Part shown: piece after piece, positions 1 to 7,567 of the stretch
Layout: each line of letters starts with the position of its first letter
Numbering within the stretch: the first letter of the stretch is position 1
Origin: Lachnospiraceae bacterium
Lineage (GTDB): Bacteria; Bacillota; Clostridia; Lachnospirales; Lachnospiraceae
Length of the DNA: 64,000 nt
Assembly: GCA_017411305.1 (NCBI GenBank)
Contig: JAFQQI010000107.1
Coordinates: 124,001 to 188,000, forward strand
Reading direction: 5' to 3'
The notes under the pieces: generated by a model
Seen by the model: the letters and a program-made list of their open reading frames with translations, nothing else
What the model was told of the DNA's origin: nothing
The model's database searches: none
Translations under genes and position numbers: made by a program

Positions 1-239
1 TAAAAGTGAAAAATTATAAGAAAATAATTGCAATACCGAATATGGCGTGATAAAATATCAACAAAGCAAATGATTTCTTAAAAGCGCAAGCTTATTAGCG
101 GTTTGACCGTATCTTGACTTTATAGTCGATTCTTATTTCTTGAAATCCTGCTTTTAATACCCAACAAAACAACAAAAGCAGGAGAGAAAAGGAACATCAT
201 GTGTAGTCCGATACTTTCCTGTAAAAAGGAGGACATGGT
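1..239. other. Non-coding leader region upstream of the Rpn-type gene
   Basis: No plausible gene is visible here. The stretch is AT-rich and ends in a strong SD (AAAGGAGG, about 224-231) serving the ATG at 240. TTGAC-like hexamers occur near 103 and 114, but neither has a convincing -10 at the right distance, so I assign no promoter. A small reading frame on the minus strand overlaps this region and the start of the next gene; it has no SD and looks like a shadow. Confidence 0.5.
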
Positions 240-1148
240 ATGACACATAATGTAACAACAAAACTAGAAAAATTGAATTTAACAGACCGGTTTTTATTTG
301 ATGAAACCATGGAGGACTTGGAAGCCTATGAAGCCACAGTGAATATACTGCTTGAGAATGAAATAGAGCTTCTGACCCGACCTGAAACTGAAAAGGAATT
401 TCGGGTATCACCGGAACTTAGAGCTATCCGTTTGGATGTAATTAATATGGATAAGGATAAAACACTTTATTATACGGAAATGCAGAACAAAAATACCGGA
501 AATTTACGGAAGCGTAGTCGATATTATCAAGCGCATTTGGATGTTTCATTATTAGAGCCGGGATGCACGAATTTCAATCAACTCAATGACAGCTTTTTAA
601 TTATGATTGCCCCATTTGATTTATTTGGAAAGGGGTTGTATCGTTATACATTTGAAGGGACGTGTAGGGAGTGCCCGGAGCTAAAACTGAAAGATGGCGC
701 GATTAAAGTATTTATTAATACAAAAGGAAAGAACAGTGAAGATTTTTCTGAAGAGTTTTTGGAATTCATGGAATATCTAAAGAAGACAAATGATGAGGTG
801 GCAAAAAGAAGTAAAAGCCAGCGAATTAAGCGGATTCATGAGCAGGTAAAGAAGATAAAAGCTTCAGAAAAGATAGGGGTGAAGTATATGCAATTGTGGG
901 AAGAGATGGCTTTAGCAAAGGAAGAAGCAAAGCTGGAAGGCCGGATGGAAGGTGAAAATTGTAAATTAATTAAGCAGATTTGTAAGAAGCTGCAAAAGGG
1001 GATATTGCCGGATGATATAGCAGAAATATTGGAGGAAGATTTAGCTATCGTAAAAAGCATTTGTAAAATAGCGCAAAAATATGCGCCTGCTTATGATAGC
1101 GATAAAGTGTTGGAAGCGTGGCTGGAGTCAAACGATGAAATAACCTAA
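240..1148 (+). CDS. Rpn family PD-(D/E)XK nuclease (putative transposase-like nuclease)
   Basis: Residues 55-105 carry the pattern typical of Rpn/PDDEXK_2 proteins: a conserved Asp in RLDV (D66), the E-x-Q of YTEMQ (E80, Q82), then a basic RSRYYQAHLD segment. The family, named for RpnA of E. coli, contains DNA endonucleases that promote RecA-independent recombination; many are labelled transposases although no element ends are seen. The C-terminal third (about 190-290) is helical and charged, rich in Lys/Glu, as is usual in the family. At 302 aa the length is normal and the core is intact. The gene stands alone, with its own SD and a strong terminator at 1169-1204. No inverted repeats or target duplications suggest that it is mobile. 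Family assignment is firm; the cellular role is inference. Confidence 0.82.
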   Translation: MTHNVTTKLEKLNLTDRFLFDETMEDLEAYEATVNILLENEIELLTRPETEKEFRVSPELRAIRLDVINMDKDKTLYYTEMQNKNTGNLRKRSRYYQAHLDVSLLEPGCTNFNQLNDSFLIMIAPFDLFGKGLYRYTFEGTCRECPELKLKDGAIKVFINTKGKNSEDFSEEFLEFMEYLKKTNDEVAKRSKSQRIKRIHEQVKKIKASEKIGVKYMQLWEEMALAKEEAKLEGRMEGENCKLIKQICKKLQKGILPDDIAEILEEDLAIVKSICKIAQKYAPAYDSDKVLEAWLESNDEIT

Positions 1149-1168
1149 AACAGAATAAGTGACATGTA

Positions 1169-1204
1169 ATATAAAAAAGACACAGTTATGTGTCTTTTTT
1201 ATAT
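1169..1204. terminator. Bidirectional intrinsic terminator after the Rpn gene
   Basis: A perfect 16-bp stem (ATATAAAAAAGACACA pairing with its complement) surrounds the loop GTTA. Both arms are bordered by A or T runs, so it can stop transcription from either side. It separates the Rpn gene from the sortase operon. Confidence 0.9.
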
Positions 1205-1263
1205 TCATTTACAAAATGTAAAAATGTTACAGTATTTTTTCACGCAACATCTAGATAAAATAC

Positions 1264-1291
1264 TTGAATAAATTTCGAGATATAGTAAAAT
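1264..1291 (+). promoter_or_regulatory. Putative sigma-A promoter of the sortase/LRR operon, with inverted repeat on the -10
   Basis: The -35 is TTGAAT (1264-1269) and the -10 is TAAAAT (1286-1291), separated by 16 bp. A perfect 7-bp inverted repeat, ATATAGT (1280-1286) and ACTATAT (1294-1300), straddles the -10 and the expected start of transcription. It could be an operator. The gene's SD (AAAGGAG, about 1308-1314) follows. Confidence 0.6.
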
Positions 1292-1323
1292 AGACTATAT
1301 ATGTCATAAAGGAGAAGTATGCC

Positions 1324-2565
1324 ATGACAGCAGATGACCTGACGATAGAGGGACGGCGGTTTAGAACCCGGTCAGATTATGAGGCTGCCTTGCGTGACCT
1401 GAAGAAGATTGAACGGATTAAGGCAGAGACAGATTTAAACAGCCCGAGACAGATATATGAGTTGTTCAGTGAATTACAAAGCGGGGCATATCGTTTTGAA
1501 TCAGCGATAGGAACCGATTTTGATGATGAAATATATGAAAAAGTAGAACATCTCCGTAAGCAGGGAATTACAGCGGAGAATGCTACAGACAGCATGAAGA
1601 AGTCCGGTAAAAAGAAGGACAAAGTAAAAAGGACCCAAAAAGAAAAAAACTCTGACAAGAAAAGTACAATCATCAAAGAAAATCAGAAAAAAACTAAAAA
1701 TCGTAAGAGTAGTCAAAAGAATCTGGAAGATTACGACAAGGATATGCAGAAGCAGATTCTGACAGAATTGAAAAAGCAGGAAAGACGCCGTAAAGCAGTA
1801 ATTGTAATTGCGTCTCTTGTAGCAGCGTTATGCTTCGGTTATTTCGGTGTGTATTATTTTTTCGCAGAGCGGACCAATGTAGATTATGAGGAACTGGCAG
1901 AGCTAAAGGGCAGTGATGCATTATCTACGGGAAACGTACAGGAAAAGAATGATTTTGCTATACATAAAACGGGAATTAAGCTTCCGGATGTGCTGGATGA
2001 ATATAAAACTTTATATGAAAAGAATAAAAAGCTAATCGGATGGCTCAAAATTGACGATACAAATATAGATTACCCTGTTATGCAGACTTCTAATAATGAG
2101 TATTATCTTGACCATAACTTTAATCAGGAATATGACAAGAACGGAAGCATTTTTATGGACTATGAATGCAGTGCTTATCCCCGTTCCACAAATCTGATTC
2201 TGTACGGTCATCATATGAAGTCCGGAAATATGTTTGGGAATCTCCAGAAATATGCTAAAGAATCCTATGGAAAGGAGCATGCCCTAATACAGTTTGATAC
2301 CATTTATGAAAAAGCGACGTATCAGGTGATGTATGTGTTCCGCTCCCAGGTGTACAATGAGGACGATGTTGTTTTCAAATATTATCAGTTTATTGATGCT
2401 AACTCAGAAGCAGAATTTAGTTATTATATGGATGAGATGGCAAAATTAAGCTTATATGATACAGGCGTTACCGCCAGCTACGGTGACAGCCTGCTGACAT
2501 TGTCAACCTGCGACCATTCCCAGGAAGATGGGAGGTTCGTAGTGGTGGCAAAACGAATCAGGTAA
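1324..2565 (+). CDS. Class B sortase with a long cytoplasmic N-terminal domain
   Basis: This is a membrane transpeptidase that joins sorted surface proteins to the cell wall. The catalytic domain (about 220-413) has the sortase triad: His296 in LILYGHHM, Cys396 in LSTCDHS and Arg404 in DGRFVV. One membrane segment lies at about 158-180. The preceding 157 residues are unusual: residues 5-85 look like a folded domain (RRFRTRSDYEAALRDLKKIE and following), and 93-155 is a Lys-rich linker. Typical SrtB proteins have only a short N-terminal anchor. SD AAAGGAG sits 9 nt before ATG 1324. The two following genes, separated by short gaps, encode proteins with a shared sorting signal and are the obvious substrates. 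Sortase function is clear; substrate pairing is inferred from synteny. Confidence 0.93.
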   Translation: MTADDLTIEGRRFRTRSDYEAALRDLKKIERIKAETDLNSPRQIYELFSELQSGAYRFESAIGTDFDDEIYEKVEHLRKQGITAENATDSMKKSGKKKDKVKRTQKEKNSDKKSTIIKENQKKTKNRKSSQKNLEDYDKDMQKQILTELKKQERRRKAVIVIASLVAALCFGYFGVYYFFAERTNVDYEELAELKGSDALSTGNVQEKNDFAIHKTGIKLPDVLDEYKTLYEKNKKLIGWLKIDDTNIDYPVMQTSNNEYYLDHNFNQEYDKNGSIFMDYECSAYPRSTNLILYGHHMKSGNMFGNLQKYAKESYGKEHALIQFDTIYEKATYQVMYVFRSQVYNEDDVVFKYYQFIDANSEAEFSYYMDEMAKLSLYDTGVTASYGDSLLTLSTCDHSQEDGRFVVVAKRIR

Positions 2566-2583
2566 CCAAAAGGAGTGTTACAA

Positions 2584-5500
2584 ATGGCTAAAAGCATCAA
2601 AAAGAAAAACAGAAGATTAAGAAAGCAGATAAGGAAGACAGTAGGTGCCCTTTTTATGGCATCTGCTATTGTTGTGGCTGCAGTTCCCGTGCAGGATGTA
2701 GAGGCTGAACCAAAAGTGAATGCGACAAAAATTGCTCTTCAGCATACCCAGGCAACTCCCGAGATGACAAGTGCTGAGCTGAAGATATACCAAAGCCTTG
2801 TTCCGTCAGCAAATGACAGCTGGATAGATAAGGGAGAAGAGGATGTCGTTTATACCACAGGTGACGGTAAATTCCAATTCCTTTATATGAGACCTAATTC
2901 AACCGACACTAATAAGTATGCGGTAATTGTGGGATATAACAGCAGTAGCGGAGATAACAGTACTTTGGAAATTCCATCAACTTTGACTGCATATAAGAAA
3001 TATTCTGACAATGTTTCCAGTGAAGGTTATTGCCTGGTAAGTAAAAATGGTGGTTATCTTTACTATGAGGATCAGGAACAGAAGAAGGATGCTAACAATA
3101 TCCTTTATTATCAGGCATATGATGTACTTGATACCAATACAACACAGTTGAATCCTACCAGAAATAATAAAGAAGTAGCATGGACCGGAACCGCAACTAA
3201 TCTTTATATGGATGAAAACGGCGTGAAATACTATCGTCAGACAGAAGATACGGGACGGGAAGAAACCGTGACGAATGCAGACGGCAGTACTTCTACTCAA
3301 AAAGTTTTTGAAGAAGTCCTTTATGAATTACATCCGATTATGGAAACAGTATACTCTCCCTGCTATTATGATAAACGTGATGAGTGGGAAGGGGTTATCA
3401 GCGATGAAGAGCTGCTATACAGAGATTCCGGCGGTAATTATAACAAAGCCGGAACGGACAATCAGTATTGGAAGATAGTTGCAGACGTTGCTTATATCGG
3501 AAATGATGTGATTAAATCAGACGATAATGGCGGCTGGACTGTTGTGCCAAACACCGAAGCGAATAATGCAGGATATCCCAGTTCGGGAAATGGTGCATTC
3601 AAAAATGCAGGTAATGTACAGCACTTAATCATTGGTGGCAATATCAAAGGTATCGGTGATTATGCATTCAGCGGATGTGCGAACTTACAAAGTGTTACCT
3701 TCGGAGATAATCTGGAAACAATCGGTAACGGTGCGTTTGCTGATTGTATCCGACTGACAGAGTGCAATATTCCTACTAATGCAAGTATTCAGGCAATTGG
3801 TAAGGATGCCTTTTATAATTGTGCCTCCTTAAAGACATTTACAGCCCCCATTCGATTACTGGCGTTTGGCGACAGCTGTTTTGAAAACTGTACCAGCTTA
3901 GAAAGCATTGACCTGCAAGGTGGTGACGGTGGTGCTGTTGCATTAACACACTTAGGTGACCATCTGTTTAAGGGATGTCAGAGTCTTGCCAGCATCGAAC
4001 TACCTGTTAATTATGCAGAGTCCGGTTTGGACGTAGACATGTTTGAAGGTTGTACTTCTTTGCAGTTTATCAAGGCAAACAATGAAAATGTCGACTTTGG
4101 TACACCTCATAAAGAAAATTCTACCAAATATCCATATTGCCAGGGAGATGACAGTGCAAGTAGCTGGGATACCTTTAAAGCAACTGTGCCCGAATCTTTC
4201 TATTTTGAGGGACCGAAGGTATCAAGCATCCATGATAAGGCAACAAAGCAGTCCATTGCTTTTAAATACTTAAATGAAGATTTATACGAAAAAATTGAAT
4301 ATGAGCATGATAGCGTTATGGATGAAAACGATCCTGATGGCAAGAGTGCGAAAGTAACCTATCAGGTAAATAGTAACAATGAGCTGGTTAATTTCTTTAT
4401 AGAAGATGGACACAAACCTGATAATGTTACCATACCGGAGAAGATAGGTCCTTATGGAATTTCTTATATCGGAGCAGGTAGCTTTAGCGATAATTGTAAT
4501 TTGGTTAAGATTACTATTCCTGCGTCCGTAACAGAAATCGGTTCCGGTGCGTTTCAGGGATGTCATAACCTGGAGACAGTTATTTTTACAGATGCATCAA
4601 CGATACAGGATATTGGTTCCAATGCGTTTAAGACGCAAGAGGTAAGTTGCCAGTGTACTTTGAAGGTGGATAAAGAGAACACTCCAGAGAATGAAGGTCC
4701 TAGTCTTACCTTTGTAGGTGCCATGATGAATGATGCCGGAGCAGACACAGTCCCTTTCATTTTTGCAATGAATGGTGTAAGTAATATCAATAATGCTAAT
4801 CAGGAAAAGATTTGGATTACTTGTCATAGTGGTTGGCCTACCAACTTAGAGGTACAGTATAATTATGATCCTATTAGCAATACCGGTGAAGCTCAGCTCG
4901 TAGGTTATCCTAGATATGAAATGATTATGAATGAGGTGGCTGCAAGGGCTTGGGTTGAAGAATTGCCATATAAGACATCTGAAAATCAGGCAGAATATTT
5001 GAACATGGTTCTTAATGCTACAAGATATTATCAGGCAACGGATGAGGAAAAGAAGGAAATGACTCAGCCTACCGAAAATGAAATGGCGATTGTCAATTCT
5101 ACTTTAAATGTGGTGGTGCCCAGCAGTGTTGATTGTATTGAACCGGGATTGTTTTCAGGTTTTACCTATGACGAGGAGGGAGAACCTGAAGCAATAAGCG
5201 GAATCAATCCCGATAAATATATTCAGACAGTGGTATTTAACGGTGTGGATGAAGTAGATCCTTATACCTTTAAAAATTGTATTTCCTTAAGAGAAGCGGC
5301 AATGATTGGTCCTGACTATATCGGTGATTATGCATTTGATGGTCCTTCTGAAGAGGAAATGAATGCTGCTGGTGCAGACATTGACCTGAAAAAAGGTATG
5401 GCTCTTGAAACAGTTACACTTGGAACTAATTTGACAGATACCGGTAAACGGCCTTTTGCAGGTTGTGAAAAACTTACAAATGTTACTTGCTTAGATTCAG

Positions 5501-7560
5501 ATTTTATTTATAGTAATGGTATCCTTTACCGCAATACCGGAAACGGACTTGAAATCGTAGAATGCTTGGAAGCCAGAGGATTAACCGGTGGTGTAGGTTC
5601 TTACTCCGTAGGTCCTGAAGAACTGGCAGGTGTAACCACCATGAAAGAGGAAGCTTTTGAGGATTGCGACGGTGTGGGTAAAATAGATATATCAGGAACT
5701 GCAGTTGAAGTGATTCCCGAAAGAGCTTTTGCGGCAACAGATGATTTAAATACAGTAGTATTTGGTGATACAGTAACTAATATTGAAGCAGAGTCCTTTA
5801 GAGACAGCGCAATCCGTCTGCTTACTATTCCCGGTAATCAGGTATATATTGCTCCGGATGCCTTTGCAACACAGGCATATATGGACTCCGGTAAGACAGA
5901 TCAGAGTAAACAACAGACCATTATTTTTGAATGTGTGGAAGGTTTATATGCTGACCGATATGCAAAAGAAGATGAGTATTGGTATATCAATCCCGAATAT
6001 GGAAAGGTATTTTTAACACATACCGTATACTTCTTTGATTATCCGAATTATCCGGATACCTCTGTGAAGGAAGTATATTATAAGGTAGATGTGAAGGATG
6101 GAGAAGATGCGGTTCCGCCTACAGATCCTCCGACCCATGAAGGGGCGTTGTTTAACAGATGGACAGATTATACCAATGTTACGAAAGATCTTGAAGTTTA
6201 TCCGATATTTGGAGACAACGTATATAAGGTTGAATTTAGAGACACAGACGGTACATTGCTAGGTGAAGTGCAGTTTATCGAAGAGGGAAAGAGTGCAACA
6301 CCTCCGGCTGATCCAACTAAGGAAGGATATACCTTTACCGGATGGTCACAGTCATGGCATGATGTAAAGCAGGATTTAGTGATTATTGCGACTTATTCCG
6401 ATAATTCAGGTGATGCAAGCAGACATACTGTAACCTTCTATGGCGCGGATGGCACTATACATAGTCAGCAGTCTGTAAATCACGGCGAAGGAGCGGTAAC
6501 ACCACAAGACCCGGTAAAATCCGGTTATAAATTCCTTGGATGGATTCCTGCTGATTACAGTAATGTGCAGGGAGACATGACTATCATTGCAAACTTTGAA
6601 AAGATTGTGGATGATGACGATGACAAGGATAATGACAAGGATAGCGATAAAGATAAAGACAAAGATAAAACAACCACGGAAGCATCCAAAAAGAAATATA
6701 CCGTATCCGTATCAGGCGGTAGCGGAAGTGGAAGCTATGCAGCAGGCGATATCGTAGCGATTAATGCTTATTTCAGAGGAACAGGTCAGATCTTCGATAA
6801 GTGGACCACCTCTACGGCGGGTGTAGGCTTTGCCAATAATGAAGCTGCCTCAACAACATTTACTATGCCGGCAACCAATGTTGCAGTAACGGCCACATAC
6901 AAAGTAGGTGGTGCGAGTACAACCACAACTACGGGCGGCAACACAACAGGCGGTACTACCGGCACCACAAGCAGCGGAAACGTAAACGGTTCTTCCGTAC
7001 AGATTACCAAGCCCGGTATTTCCAACACAGGATTGGCAGGCGCAACAGTATCCGGTGCAACCGATAACTTTATTGTGAAAGTAACTGAAGATCAGAACGC
7101 AACCAATGCAGTAGTAACAGCACTGCAGACTAAATTCGGTGATATCAGCAGAATTAAGTACTGGCCTATGGATATTAGTCTGTATGACTCAACAGGTCGT
7201 ACCAAGATTGCGGATACCTCAGGTATTTCCGTAAATCTGACATTACCGATTCCTGATGAACTGGTACAGTATGCAGGCAATAACAGAGTTGCTGCTGTAA
7301 ATGGCGGTGTACTTGAAGATTTAAATACCAGGTTCACCACCGTGGACGGCGTACCTTGTGTCAACTTTACCGCAAGCCATTTTTCACCTTATGTGATTTA
7401 TGTGGATACGGCAAACCTTTCTGCAGGAACAATTGATGCCACACCCAAAACCGGTGACGGTATTCATCCGAAGTGGTTCTTATCCATCGGAATGGCATGT
7501 ATTGCGTTAGTATTATTCTTTAAGCGCGATAAGGCAGTGGTTCCTGCCAGAACAGCGTAG
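2584..7560 (+). CDS. Giant BspA-like leucine-rich-repeat cell-wall protein with InlB-type repeats
   Basis: A secreted, wall-anchored protein of 1658 aa. It begins with a basic signal peptide ending around VPVQDVEA. BspA/LRR_5 repeats (IGDYAFSGC-NLQSVTFGDN type) occupy the middle in several blocks. Three Listeria-Bacteroides/InlB B-like repeats follow (codons around 6020-6600), then an Asp/Lys run, a divergent InlB-like domain, a Thr/Gly linker and a C-terminal module with SHFSPYVIYV. The end is TPKTGDGIHPKW (about 1620-1631), a 15-residue hydrophobic stretch and a basic tail: a sortase signal. I chose ATG 2584 because SD AAAGGAG (2569-2575) lies 8 nt upstream; the in-frame GTG at 2575 is part of that SD. 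The adjacent sortase B is the likely anchor enzyme. BspA-type repeats often mediate host or matrix adhesion; its ligand cannot be told from sequence. Confidence 0.9.
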   Translation: MAKSIKKKNRRLRKQIRKTVGALFMASAIVVAAVPVQDVEAEPKVNATKIALQHTQATPEMTSAELKIYQSLVPSANDSWIDKGEEDVVYTTGDGKFQFLYMRPNSTDTNKYAVIVGYNSSSGDNSTLEIPSTLTAYKKYSDNVSSEGYCLVSKNGGYLYYEDQEQKKDANNILYYQAYDVLDTNTTQLNPTRNNKEVAWTGTATNLYMDENGVKYYRQTEDTGREETVTNADGSTSTQKVFEEVLYELHPIMETVYSPCYYDKRDEWEGVISDEELLYRDSGGNYNKAGTDNQYWKIVADVAYIGNDVIKSDDNGGWTVVPNTEANNAGYPSSGNGAFKNAGNVQHLIIGGNIKGIGDYAFSGCANLQSVTFGDNLETIGNGAFADCIRLTECNIPTNASIQAIGKDAFYNCASLKTFTAPIRLLAFGDSCFENCTSLESIDLQGGDGGAVALTHLGDHLFKGCQSLASIELPVNYAESGLDVDMFEGCTSLQFIKANNENVDFGTPHKENSTKYPYCQGDDSASSWDTFKATVPESFYFEGPKVSSIHDKATKQSIAFKYLNEDLYEKIEYEHDSVMDENDPDGKSAKVTYQVNSNNELVNFFIEDGHKPDNVTIPEKIGPYGISYIGAGSFSDNCNLVKITIPASVTEIGSGAFQGCHNLETVIFTDASTIQDIGSNAFKTQEVSCQCTLKVDKENTPENEGPSLTFVGAMMNDAGADTVPFIFAMNGVSNINNANQEKIWITCHSGWPTNLEVQYNYDPISNTGEAQLVGYPRYEMIMNEVAARAWVEELPYKTSENQAEYLNMVLNATRYYQATDEEKKEMTQPTENEMAIVNSTLNVVVPSSVDCIEPGLFSGFTYDEEGEPEAISGINPDKYIQTVVFNGVDEVDPYTFKNCISLREAAMIGPDYIGDYAFDGPSEEEMNAAGADIDLKKGMALETVTLGTNLTDTGKRPFAGCEKLTNVTCLDSDFIYSNGILYRNTGNGLEIVECLEARGLTGGVGSYSVGPEELAGVTTMKEEAFEDCDGVGKIDISGTAVEVIPERAFAATDDLNTVVFGDTVTNIEAESFRDSAIRLLTIPGNQVYIAPDAFATQAYMDSGKTDQSKQQTIIFECVEGLYADRYAKEDEYWYINPEYGKVFLTHTVYFFDYPNYPDTSVKEVYYKVDVKDGEDAVPPTDPPTHEGALFNRWTDYTNVTKDLEVYPIFGDNVYKVEFRDTDGTLLGEVQFIEEGKSATPPADPTKEGYTFTGWSQSWHDVKQDLVIIATYSDNSGDASRHTVTFYGADGTIHSQQSVNHGEGAVTPQDPVKSGYKFLGWIPADYSNVQGDMTIIANFEKIVDDDDDKDNDKDSDKDKDKDKTTTEASKKKYTVSVSGGSGSGSYAAGDIVAINAYFRGTGQIFDKWTTSTAGVGFANNEAASTTFTMPATNVAVTATYKVGGASTTTTTGGNTTGGTTGTTSSGNVNGSSVQITKPGISNTGLAGATVSGATDNFIVKVTEDQNATNAVVTALQTKFGDISRIKYWPMDISLYDSTGRTKIADTSGISVNLTLPIPDELVQYAGNNRVAAVNGGVLEDLNTRFTTVDGVPCVNFTASHFSPYVIYVDTANLSAGTIDATPKTGDGIHPKWFLSIGMACIALVLFFKRDKAVVPARTA

Positions 7561-7567
7561 GAGACCT

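Noticed and set aside
240-1148. Insertion sequence or transposon
   Set aside because: The Rpn-type protein is often labelled a transposase, but no terminal inverted repeats, target duplication or second element gene is visible.
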